Assembly (NCBI GenBank): GCA_003013855.2
Contig: ML058465.1
Coordinates: forward strand, 682,001-746,000
DNA from: Liriodendron chinense
Taxonomy: Eukaryota; Streptophyta; Magnoliopsida; Magnoliales; Magnoliaceae
Direction of reading: 5' to 3'
DNA: 64,000 nucleotides
Shown here: piece by piece, positions 14,001 to 26,816 of the stretch
How positions within the stretch are numbered: position 1 is the first letter of the stretch
How the letters are laid out: each line of letters begins with the position of its first letter
The notes under the pieces: model-generated
Told to the model about the DNA's origin: nothing
Databases searched by the model: none
What the model saw: only the letters and a program-made list of their open reading frames with translations
Program-made: the position numbers and the translations under genes

Positions 14001-17000
14001 TCACCAAATTCGTGTTCGCCCAGGAAACGAGTGGAAGACTACCTTCAGGACGAAGGACGGGCTGTATAAGTGGTTGGTTATGCCCTTCGGGTTAACCAAT
14101 GCTCCAAGTACATTTATGAGAGTGATAACCCAGGTGCTACGACCCTTTATGGGTAAGTACTTAGTTGTGTACTTCGATAATATCCTCATCTATAGTACGT
14201 CCCCTACCCAGCACCTTAAACTGAGGCAGGTCTACAATGCCCTGCGAGCAGAAAAGCTTTATGCGAATCTCAAGAAGTGTTCCTTCTTTGACTTCCAGAG
14301 TTATTTTCCTAGGGTTCGTTGGCTCCTCAGAGGATATGTCTGCAGACCCTGAGAAAGTCAAGGCCATTGTCAACTGGCCTGAGCCGCGTAATATACATGA
14401 CGTGCGAAGCTTTCACAGCCTAGCTACGTTCTATCGGCAGTTCATCCGTGGATTTAGCTCTATTATGGCTCCCATCACAGATTAAATAAGAAAATGGGAG
14501 TTCCAATGGACTAAGGACGCGACACGGGCTTTCTCTGAAATCAAGAAGAAGATGACGGAAGCGCCCGTCATGCGTCTACCTGACTTCTCTAAAGTCTTTG
14601 AGGTGGCGTGTGACGTGTCAAGACTTGCCATAGGGGGAGTGTTAAGCCAAGAGGGACATCCTGTGGCCTTTTTCAATAAGAAACTGAATGAGGCTAAACA
14701 ACGCTACTCTACTTACCACAAAGAGTTCTATGCAATTGTGCAATCATTGCGCCATTGGCGGCATTATTTATTACCGCAAGAATTTGTCCTGTTCTCTGAT
14801 CATGAGGCCTTGAAATATTTGAGCTCTCAAAAGAAGTTGAGCCCTAAGCATGTCAAGTAGGCACAATTCTTCAAGAGTATACGTTTGTACTTAAGCAAAA
14901 GGTCGGGAAAGAGAATAAGGTTGCTGACGCGCTTAGCCGTTATGTTATGACGCTGTGGTCCATGAGCGTTGAAGTTACAGGCTTTGAGCAACTCAAGGGT
15001 GAGTACTCAACTTGTCCTGACTTTGAGACCATCTATGCGTCGTTGTCTAGTAACCCGCCCTCGAGGAGTGCTAAGTTTGTCCTTATAGACGGATATCTTT
15101 TTAGAGGGGACAAGCTCTGCATCCTACGCACATCCCTTCATGATTTTCTAGTATGAGAGCTTCATGCTGGAGGGATGGCAGGTCACTTTGGCAGAGATAA
15201 AATAGTTGCCCTAGTTTCTGATCGTTTCCATTGGCCTAATCTCCAGCGAGATGTGACCAAGATTATAGGGCAGTGTCGGACATGTCAACTGGCAAGCAAA
15301 GGAAACAAAATACAGGCTTATACACTCCTTTGCCAATTCCACATGCCCCGTGGCAAGATGTCAGTATGGATTTTGTGCTTAGGCTTCCCAAGACTATTCA
15401 TAAGCGTGATTCCATACTCGTGGTCGTTGATCGGTTTTCTAAGATGGCCCATTACATACCCTATTATAAGACCACAAATGCCTCCCACATTGCTAAGATA
15501 TTCTTTCAGGAGGTTGTGCGACTTCATGGGGTACCTAGATCCATCATATCTGACAGAGATACTAGGTTCACTAGTTATTTTTGGAAGACTCTCTAGCATC
15601 TTTTGGGTACGAGGCTTCAATTTTCTTCAGCATATCATCCTCAGTCAGATGGTCAAACAAAGGAAGTGAACCGTAGCCTAGGAAATTTGTTGAGATGTCT
15701 AGTTGGAGACCACCACAGGACCCGGGACACTATTCTTCCCACAGCAGAGTTCGCTTATAACTCTTTAGTGAACAGGTCCACAGGAATTAGCCCATTTGAA
15801 ATTGTTTCAGGTTTTAGACCCCAAGCCCCCATAGATTTGATCCCCATGGCTACCCCACAGCGTCCTTCAGAGTTAGGAGAGTCATTTGCCTATCATATAC
15901 ATGCATTGCATAGTGAGATTAGAAGGAACATTAATTCAAGTAATGAACATCATAAACTTTCTGCTAACACTCATAAGAGATTTAGGGAATTTCAACCTAG
16001 AGATGATGTCATGGTTCGTATTAGGTCTGATCGGTTTCCACCTGGATCCGTGAAGAAGCTTCATGCCCGTAGCATAGGCCCACATAAAATTGTGAAAAGG
16101 TTGGGGTCTAATGCTTATGTTGTCGATATCCCTCCTACCATGGGCATCAGTTCCACATTTAATGTGGAAGATCTAGTTCCCTATCACGAGCCATTACCTC
16201 TATCCACTGGTTCCCATGTTTCTTCCCAGACCTCCCCTATATATGGACCCTGGCCACAGCCTGACCTCCCTATGCCCATCTTACCATCTCATCCATCTAG
16301 ACCGAGAAGAGACAAGATAGAGGAAATTTTGGACTCCGAGTTGGTTTCTACTCGCTCAAGGGGTTACTAGAAATACCTTGTCAAGTGGAGTAACAGGCCT
16401 ATTGCAAACAACACCTGGATTATCAAGACAGAGCTACAGCATATAGATCCAAACATGCTTGAGAGGTACAGGAATTCACTTTCGCTAGTGGCGAATTCTT
16501 CCCACCTGGGGAGAATTTTTGCGGACATCAGTGGTGCACCCTTTAGAGTGTACCAAAGGAGGCGACGTCGCAGATCGAGTGTTGGAGTAGACAAGCTGAT
16601 GTGGATGGATGCCGGGCCCATTGGGCCCGTTTTCTGACGCGTTACGAGTACGCGAGCTGCAGGATCGCGCAGGAGCATCATTACCGCTGGACCATGGAGC
16701 GGATTTACTTTTAGGCGTTTTTTAGTTTATTTCCTTGTTTCTAAGCGTGTTAGTGTCGTTATTTAGTTTAGGCGTTTTTATATATATATATTTTTTTTAG
16801 ACACTTTAGTGCACTTTTTATTTTCATAGCTTATATATAATGTGAGAAACACTATTTCAAAATTATTGAATGAATAGAAAATTCGTGTGCTTCTTCCTCT
16901 TTATTTGAGAGATTTGGATTTCAGGATTGGCCCTTGGGTGTTAAGGATTCCACCCCGGAGTTCCCGTTTTCTCCTCTATGTCTTCAAGGTGCGAGGAAAG

Positions 17001-17552
17001 GTAAGCTTCTTTTGATTCCCAATTCGTACTTTATAAGAACCCATTGTTTTTCGACATCCTTCATCCTTTTCTGAACCCCCCCTCCCTTTTTGGTACGATC
17101 GAAAAGAGGAATGCCTAACCATGAGAACCGGATCCAAACTTGACTGTGGACTGGTCTATGCTAGAACTAGGATATCCTCCTATCCCTATATCCTCCCTGT
17201 TTTACAATTTTACGTGGTTTTATGCTAAAGGGCATGATCTGGACGAACGATCTCATCTTTGTATTGAGATTTGTTAGTTTCCTCTGATTGAAAGTAGTTG
17301 GTTTCGTAATTTTATTATTTGAATATCTTCCAACTGAATATACATGCTTCTAGGGTTAGATCATCGCATGCCACTACATCAGTTGTGTATCCAGTGCACA
17401 AGTTAGAAGAGTTTTGCTAGCCATACCATCATAAAAGAAAAATAGCCATGAAAAATCATATCACTGATCTCTATAGAACCTGAGAAAAAACAGGAAAAAA
17501 AAAATAGAAATTAACAAAAGCCTAGGAAACTATTTTGAGAACGATAACTTCA

Positions 17553-17592
<40 letters not shown>

Positions 17593-17873
17593 AACAACAA
17601 AGACCAAGATAACAAAGGAAAGCCAGATGATGAGCAACCATTTGGACCAAAAAAGAATTTTTAGGCTACCCCACTAACTGAATAAAATTCCTAATACCCT
17701 TGCCCTGGCAGTCATTTAACCATCAACCCACATCTCAAAACCCTTGCTTTAGACTATAGAAAACCTTGACTGATTCCAAAATGTGTACAACATCCAGAAA
17801 ATCAAATTACCAATTTAGATCCAAGAACTGAAATTTTTGAAGTATCATAGAAGAGAAATAAATATCCAAAAAC

Positions 17874-17904
<31 letters not shown>

Positions 17905-20900
17905 AAGAAAAATATATAACAGTCTAAAGACAAGTCCAGAGGTTGAATTCGGATAAACAGAGCAACAGATTTTCTTCAGCAATACCGACACCTATTAATT
18001 AGGATAAGGCTTACATGATGATGAGGTTTTCTTCAGCGGTGGGAGCAAGACGATCACAATGTGGAGGTGGCAAAGCAAGCTTTGGAGCTAATCTGATGTA
18101 GCAGCAGCATCTTCATCACTGGGTAGCCAATGAAACAGGTGTGTGAAGTGGACCACTAAAGATTATTTGATGACTTTCATCCTTTTTTCAAGGAGCACTT
18201 CAAAAAGCATTTCATCATAAATGCTTTCTTTTTATGTTGTCATTTTACATTCCTGCATATATTGGATCATATCTAAATGAGTTCAAGATATGGGTCAAAT
18301 TTTGGTGAAAGTTTTGAGGATCTTGGTGGGTTAAAGGTTTTAGTGGAGTTCCTTCAGTGGTTGGAAATCTAGCATTTACCTTGAAAACTAAAAAAAAAAA
18401 AAAAAAATGGAGCCTACAAGATGAGGTCATTTGAGCAACATACCAGAGAAGGAGGGCTAAGTCAAACCCCTTACGGCTAGACGGCCATTACATGGGGCCC
18501 ACTTGCCCAATTCACATTATTAGCCATGTTAAAGACCCCGCCCGCATGCATGTTCGTGCATCTTAGAAGACTTCATGTTGGGAAGATGCACGTGGGCTAC
18601 ATATAGGAGCTTAATGGATGCATCGAACCGTTGGATCGAGTGGACACGATGATCGGACCATTGGATCGTGCACGTTGGAGTATCTTAATCGTGGACCCCA
18701 TGGGCCACAAAATAGTTTAGTTGCTTAGTTTATTTACATGTTTCGTTAATTTCGGTATAGATTATATTTATGTTGAGAATCTTATCTAATAGTGCCTTTT
18801 TATAAAAGGTCTTTTCTAAGACTATAGAGGGTTGGACGTTCCCACACTAGACATAATGCATGTTATGAATGAAAGAGATTTCTCTCCTTTTGCTTTAAGA
18901 TTGAGCAAAATTTCATCCTGTGTTGGATTGGTGGTGTAAAGCCACAAGAACAATTCCCTAGTTATATTTTCTACTTTTCTCTCTTCTCATTGAGGTATTA
19001 TCTTCCCTCTTTTCTTGTCTTTTCTCATTCTCTTCCATCAAAACGTATTTTTTCACTTTTCTTTTTCTCTTTCTATTTATTTTCTTTTCTTCTTTATCTA
19101 TCAACAACCAATCCCTTATACCCTTCTTTCTTCTTCCTCTTTCCTCTCGTCTTTTGATTCCCCTACTCAAAACCTTAATTTCTCAAAGCCCAAAACCCTA
19201 ATTCCTGAGAACCGCCCGCCCGGGCATTGGGCGAACGGGTTGTGCCGTGGGTTTGCTCCCCACAGGCATGGGATCGATTCCCCTCTTGTGCACTTACCCG
19301 GGGCACGTGGATTGCGAGGTTAGCGACGTAGCGTGCACCTGTAGGGATTAGTCTCATCCCCTAAGGGAGGTGTGGGGATACCCTGCGTCATCAAAAAAAA
19401 AAAAAAAAACCATAATTCCCCATAACCCTCAATTCCAATCTTAATTCCCAAACCCTGAAGTCCTAACCCCAACCTACCCAAACTCAAACAAATCAAGTGA
19501 AATCCTTTGAATTGAGAATAATACATATGCTAGATGGAAGTTCTACCTTCCATAGATCCTGATTATTTGGTTTTATATTGGATCTACATTGCGGGACTGT
19601 CATATGCCTTGAATTCACACATTTTACATTGCTATTTTTTTTTTAAAAAAAACTTGTGATAGATTAGCATTATTTTGTGCTTTAAATTGTTCTAGTTAAT
19701 CCGTTTATGATCTCATTGCATCATTTTAGGTTGGGCCATCCATCCTGCATCAAATTTTGGTATCAGAAGCAGGTTTTAGCATAAGTTTACATAGGGTCAA
19801 CACATTCATCACACCCAGTGTCTTATTAGTGCATTCATTGCATATAGAGTATAGGTTTACATATTGCAGCAGTCTTGGTTAGTCACTTTTTATTTGTCAT
19901 AACATAGTACTCAGGGTCTTAAGTCTTAGGCCCCTTAGTTTGTCCCAGTTTATGCCCACTTGTACTAGGTGTGGTTTTGGTATTCACCCCACAATGAATT
20001 CGGAACAACTTGCAGAGGCTATCAATGACATCGATAATCGTCTTGCGGCCCTCGAGGCTCAAAGCAGAACCACCAACAACTAACCACCAACGACCAACAA
20101 TCATATAGCTCAGTTGGAGAATTCCCTCCAGGCAAACCCCGACAATAGGGAAGATGGCCAGTCCCAAGTGGGAGGTGCAGTGGAAGCTCACGTGGAAGGG
20201 CAAATTGGAGGGCTTGGAAGACACCGTGGCCAAGGTGTTGGCCGTGATGGGGTGCGTATCTAACCACCATGTGGAGAGTATTTAGACCACTATGGTCCTG
20301 ATGATCGAGTCATGAAAAGTGTAGAGATCGGGGACCCCTAGCTTTGATGATCGTCTGGATCCAAAGGCTTTCCTCAACTAGCTTACGGACATGGACCACT
20401 ACTTTTGAGTGGCATGAGATGTCTGATCGCCGTCGTGTGAGGTTCACCAAGATGAAGTTGGTGGGTCAAGCTAAATTGTTTTGAAGCAATCTTGAGTGCG
20501 AGTTAGAAAAGCCTAGACAAGACTCAATCATAAATTAGGTCGAGATTTTTTTTATTTATTTTTTTTTTTTTATAACCGGGGTATCTAGGCCTCTTAGAGC
20601 ACCTGACTAGGTCCTCGACTAGGTCTCCAAAGGGAGCACCCTTCGAGGTCCCCGAGGCACATGCAAACTCTCCCCGAGGAGCTGAAGGAGCGATGAAGGA
20701 AAAATATCTTCCTTTCTCATATCGCAAAAAATTAATGGATCAATGACCAATCCCTCCTACAGGGAACAATGCTCATGACGGATTACATCTCCAAATTTGA
20801 AGAATACATGATAAGATGTAACGTCGAGGAAGAACCACTAGTGACTTTTTCTCATTTTAAGATGAGCCTCCGATCTGATATTCAACACGAGCTGCTCTCA

Positions 20901-23900
20901 CACGATGTTGACACCTTTGAGCATGCCTATCAGTTGGTGCAAGAACTTAAGCAGTACTTAAAACCGCAATTTGGAAGACGATTTAACCCTTGTGAATCCA
21001 ATGTCTAGGCCACTCCCCAATGAGCCAAGCCTAGTATTGGGGGTCAATCCAAGGCCTTTACTGGTACTCAATCCAACATTAGGGATGTCAAGGATAAAGG
21101 TCTAGGTAGTACCGATTCAAAGGGAGGTAAGTAAGTGCGGTGTTACAACTGCCGAGGATACAGGCATTTCGCACATCAGTATCCTACAAAAGAGCGAAAT
21201 AAGGTCCTCGTCATTGGCGAGCTGGATAAAGATGTGACTAATCAGGGTGATTGCGAAGAAGAAGAATGATGCATGACAACTAACCACTTGCTCTAAAAGC
21301 TCGAACTGATAAAGCATAGTGAATTAATCCCTCTATCTCATACCCCAGATCAGACCCCACTTCACATGGGTCCCACCTCGTGCCGAACCCCCCTCGTGGG
21401 CCCCACTTCACAGGGGTCTCGCCTCACACGGGCCACCTACCCCACACAGGCCGCCCCACTCGAGCTCGGTGTAAAAATGCCCCTGCATTAATCACCTCCA
21501 GTGAGGAGTCTCGAACATGAGACCTCTCGCTTTAATACCACTTTTGAAGCCAGACAACTAACCACTTGCTTTAAAAGCTCGAACTGATAAGTGTGGCGAA
21601 TCAATCCCTTTATCTCATAGCTCAGATCAGGCCCCACTTGACATGGATTCCCCACTTCACAAGGGTCCCGCCTTGTGTTGAACCCCCCTCAGTGGGACCC
21701 ACTTCACATGGGTCTCGCCTCACACGGGCCGCCCACCCCGAGTGTGCCCCTGCTTCACACAAGGCACGCCACTCGAGCCTGGTGTGAAAATGCCCCTGCA
21801 TTAAAGAATAACAACCCGAAATTGGTGCTAGTGATGAAGAAGACGAAGGAGTTGAGACCGTGCCACTTGCAGCCGTTAGGTGCGCCTTAAGCTAGACTAT
21901 AGAAAGTGATGATTGGCGCTGGAATTCAATTTTCCAAACTTATGCCAAGTGTGGTGACAAAAAATGCAAGGTGATCATTGATAGTGGCAGTTGCACCAAT
22001 GTGGTCTTTGCTAGCACCGTGGATCACTTAGGTTTGATAGTCGTTCATCACCCTCAACCTTATCAAGTCTTATAGGTTGATGTGTCTTCAATTATGGTTT
22101 CCCAGCATTGTCCCGCTCCCATCCAATTTGGCTCCTCTACGAACACGCTATGGTGTGATGTTTTGCTTATAGATGTAGACCACATAATTTTGGGCAGACC
22201 ATGGTTGTATGATCACGATGTGCCACTTTCGGTTGCTCGAATACGTGTTCATTTATGCATGAGGGTAAGAAGATAAAGTTAAATCCTCTCCCGCCCAAAA
22301 GCACCCTGGAAAAGGAGGCCGTCAAGAAACGTGATTCTAAAGATGTGAAGAAATTCCAGCTTCGAGTCTCTCTCTATAATAAATGCCAAAGAGTTTGAAA
22401 GAGAAACTAAGGGCTCGTTTGACATCTCTACTCTAATTGAACAAGAGCTTTTTGAATAAGAGCTACTTCAATAAGTCCTTTTTGTTCTACCTCTTGTTTT
22501 AAATAAGCTCGTTTGGTAAAATCTCCACAAAAAAAAGTTCTTTAAAATAGGCACGCTTGTTTAAACTTTCAAATAAGAGTTTTTTTTAAGGGTAGTTGAC
22601 GTCATTTTTAAAGATTACAACAACTTTAATATAAGAGCAATCCAAATGGTTGTTTTGGTGGATCGTCCACCATGTGGGGCCCAACATTATTGCTAATTGT
22701 TCTTTATGTGGGGCCCCTCAATGTCCACTACCCATCACCCATCACGTGGACTCCACATTTGATGTGTCCATAGTGTGGGCCCTACCTTTGAAGTGGATTG
22801 TCCATCATGTGGGGGCCAGTGGGGCCCACTTTTGATATCCACCATTCATCATGTGGGGTGCACCTTCTATGTGGATCATCTATCATAAGGCCCACTTTGA
22901 ATATGGGTCATCCATCATGAGAGACCTTAGATGTGGACCGTCTATTAGGTGGGGCCCATTTGATGTGAACTGTCTGTTATGAGGGGCCACACTTTTATGC
23001 AGGCCATCCATCATGTGAAGCCCACTCCGTCCATTATGTGGGCCAACCTTGATTTCGACCATTCATTGTGTGGGGCCCCACCTTCATTATGGGTCGTTCT
23101 TTGATATCAACTGGCCATCATGTGGGCCCACCTTCAATGACCATCATACATCATGTGGGTCTCGCCTTTGACGTGGACTGTCCATCAAATGGGACCCACT
23201 TGATGCGCATGTTCCGTTATGTTGGGCTACACTTTGATGTGGGCCATCTATCATGTGGGGCCCACCTTTGATGTGAACCTTTCATTATGTGGGCCCACCT
23301 TGATGTGGGGCCCCACTTTAATATGAGTCATTCATCATGAGAGGCCCATCTTTGATGTCCACTATCCATCATGTGGGTCCCACCTTTGTTGTGGACAACT
23401 ATCATGTGGAGCCCACTTGATGTGAATAGTCCATCATGTGGGACCCACCTTTGATGTCCACCATCCATCATGTAGGTCCCACCTTGATTGCGGAGCGTCC
23501 ATCATGTGGGGCCCAACCTTTAATATGGGTCATTCATCATGTAGGCCCACCTTTAATGTCAACCTTCCATCATGTGGTCTCACATTCAATATCCAACATC
23601 CATCATGTGGGTCCTACCTTTGATGTGGAACATCCATCATGTGGGTCCCACCTTTGTTGTGGACCATCTATCATGCTGGGCCCACTTGATGTGGATAGTC
23701 CATTGTGTGGGACCCACCTTTGATGTCCACCATCCATCATGTAGGTCCCACCTTTGCTATGGACCACCCATCATGTGGGGCCTAACCTTCAATATGGGTC
23801 ATTCATCATGCGGGCCCACCTTTAATGTCAATCTTCCATCATGTGGTCCCACATTCAATGTCCCCCATCCATCGTGTGGGTCCCACCTTTGATGTGGACC

Positions 23901-26774
23901 AGCATCAGGAAGGGCCTGCTTGATGTGGATCGTTCATCATGCAAGGCCACACTTTAAAGCAGGCCATCCATCATGTGGGGCTCACCTTCGATGTGATCGT
24001 GCATTATGTAGGCCCACCTTTGATATGGGTCATTCATCATGTGGGGCCCACCTTCACTATGGGTCTTTCGTCATGTGGGCCTTTTTTTAAGAAATTGTAA
24101 TGAGAAGAGAAGAGGGTAAGATGGGAATTACTTGAAAAGTTTAAGGGCAAACTTGTCCAACAATTAGTCCAAACTTGTCCAAAAATTATTTCTAAAAAAA
24201 ATAAGCTTTTAGTCCAAAATGTCTTTAAAACTACCCGCTTAAGCCAAATAAGCTCCATTTCAAAAAGTAACCCCTCCCCGACTTATTAAATCAGAGCTTA
24301 TCACTTGATTAGACTTTTACCAAACAATCTAAAAGCTTATTTTTTTTTAGAAATAAGCCAATAAGCTCTTATTTGTAGAGATGCCAAACGCCCCCTAAAG
24401 CTAATTTGACGATGTATGCCCACGTGGCAAGTGAGGTCACACCAAAGGTTAGTATTGAGATGCCACCTGAGGTTACACCTGAGGGTAGTGTAGAGTTACC
24501 ACTTGAGGTGAGTCCGATATTAGAGGCATCGAGTGATGTTATCCCATAGGACATACCAGATGAGCTTACACCCGTGCGGGGCATCAGTATGCCCAAGATC
24601 TTGTCCCCAGGTTGACTCTACCAAACCTTCTTCACAATCAAATAAGTCCCACGAAGGAAGCGGATCTAAAAAGGCAAGTAGATGAGCCTAGGAAGCCTAT
24701 AAATCTTATTCTCACGTTAGTCTCACATAAGTAATCACAGTCCGCATATGCATTTACACGTCATATCCATGATTCGCATGTCGAAATGAGAAAATGGATT
24801 AGCATGAGCAATGAAACGTACAAGATATTTGCTTACTCTCATTACAGGTTCAGAAAGTTTCAGGTAGGTGACTATGTGATGGTTCATATAAGGCCAGAAC
24901 GGTTTCCGCAATGAACCATTAAGAAACTACAAGCCCATAGTGTAAAACCCTATAAGATACTGAGTAATTTGGGACACAACGCGTATGTTGTAGATCTTTC
25001 ACCTTCCATGAGTATTAAATCTACATTTAATGTGGAAGATCTTGCATCTTCTAAGGGTCCAGCATCTACACCTACTAGCCTTTATTCAGACAATCACCTT
25101 GATCCTGATGATATCCCTCCCGATCTGTCCTATGACCCTTGGCCTATACTGGACTATTCTTCCCAACATCTATCTCTTTTACCATACACATCTACTAAGA
25201 GAACAAAGATCAAGGATATCTGGGATGAGTGAGTGGTTTCTGCACGACATGGAGGTTACCAGGAATACCTCGTCAAGTGGAATGGCAAGCCAAAGTCAGA
25301 CAGTACGTGGATCATAGAGGCAGAGCTTTAGGGACGAGACTCGATTCTCCTCGAGCGTCACTGCAACTTTATTTCGGTAGAGGCGAAATCTCCTCAGCCG
25401 ATGGGAATTGATGAGGACATCCGAGAAACATATCGGAGGAGGAGGAATGAACCAGTCCCCTTATGGTTAGACAACCATTACTTGGGGCCCACTTGGCCCA
25501 ATTCACATTCCTAGCCACGTTGAAACCCCCATGTGCATATTCGTGCATCTTTGAGGACTCCACACTAAAAAGATGCATGTGGGCTGCATATAGGAGCTTG
25601 ATGGACGCATCAGACCATTGGATCGAGTAGACACGATGGTCGGACCGTTAGATCGCGCACGTTGGAGCATCTTGATCGTGGACCCCATGGGCCACAAAAT
25701 ATTTTAGTTTCTTAGTTTGTTTACATGTTTCATTAATTTCGGTATAGCTTGTATTTATATTGAGAATCTTATCTAAGAGCGCCGTTTTTTGTAAAAGGTC
25801 TTTTGTGAGACTATAAAGGGTTGGACGTCCCCACCCTAGACATAATACATGTTATGAATGAAAGAGATTTCTCTCCTTTTGCTTTTCGATTGAGCAAAAT
25901 TCCATCATGTGATTGGATTGGTGGTGTGAAACCACGAGAAGCAATTCCTTGGTTATCTTACCTCTTTTCTTGTCTTTTCTCATTCTCTTCCATCAAAAGG
26001 TATTTATCCACTTTTCTTTTTCTCTTTCTATTTAGTTTTCTTTTCTTCTTTCTCTATCAACAACCAATCCCTTATACCCTTCTTTCTTCTTCCTCTTCCC
26101 TCTCATCTTTTGATTCCCCTACTCAAAACCCTACTTCCTCAAAACCCTAATTCCTCAAAACCCTAGTTCTCAAAACCCTAATTCCCCATAAGCCTTAATT
26201 TCCAATCCTAATTCCCAACATTCGATTCCCAAACCCTAGAGTCCTAACCTTAACCTACCCAAACCCTAACAAACCAAGTGAAGCTGATGTGAACATCAAT
26301 CCCTTTAGGGTTTATCAGCGTAGGAGGCGAGCGACGCATGCATCTCTTTGGCCCGATGAAGGGCTTGGATCATTCGCGACGACATAAGGAGCATTGAAGG
26401 CCATACACGCATGTGATTTGGCACGTAAAAAACCTCACAATAGGAATACACATGTGTAGGATGATGAAGACCCGACTGGACAGTTTTCACTGTCTTTGGG
26501 CGCTCGACCACTATTCATTGGGCGCCCAATCGAGCACCCGAAAGTCATCTGTTTTTTTATGATTTGATCGCTGGACTTTTTGGCCATCTTCGGACGACCG
26601 ATCGGGCGCCTGACGCCCAGCCCAATGCCCGCGCAAACTATTTTTTTTAAGTTGTTTTTTATTTAAGTATTAAGGGTATTTTAGTCTTTTCTTTCTTTCT
26701 TAGTGATTATTTAAGAGGGCTAAGCCCTAAACTCGAATCTAGTTTTTGAATATTGAATGAAAGCCTTTTGGTTG

Positions 26775-26816
<42 letters not shown>

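Larger units (their letters stand above)
10474..17381 (+). mobile_element. Ty3/gypsy chromodomain retrotransposon 1, full length but dead
   Basis: Two LTRs of about 862 bp (10474-11335, 16517-17381) of shape TGATG...CATCA. PBS TGGTATCAGAG (initiator Met tRNA) starts at 11340. Gag-PR-RT-RH-INT-chromodomain are in order, then a GGGGAGAA polypurine tract before the 3' LTR. The order RT-RH-INT and the C-terminal chromodomain place it among chromoviruses; clade not resolved. It lies in CCT intron 1, antisense to the gene. No exact 5-bp duplication (GTTTA against GTTGT). Confidence 0.9.

Noticed and set aside
19240..19300. Possible tRNA gene
   Set aside because: The A and B box-like words belong to a SINE with a poly-A tail; no cloverleaf or anticodon arm can be drawn.
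23436..23892. Frames encoding repeated HHVGP / CGSHL-type units
   Set aside because: They follow the 33-34-bp minisatellite period in several frames at once.
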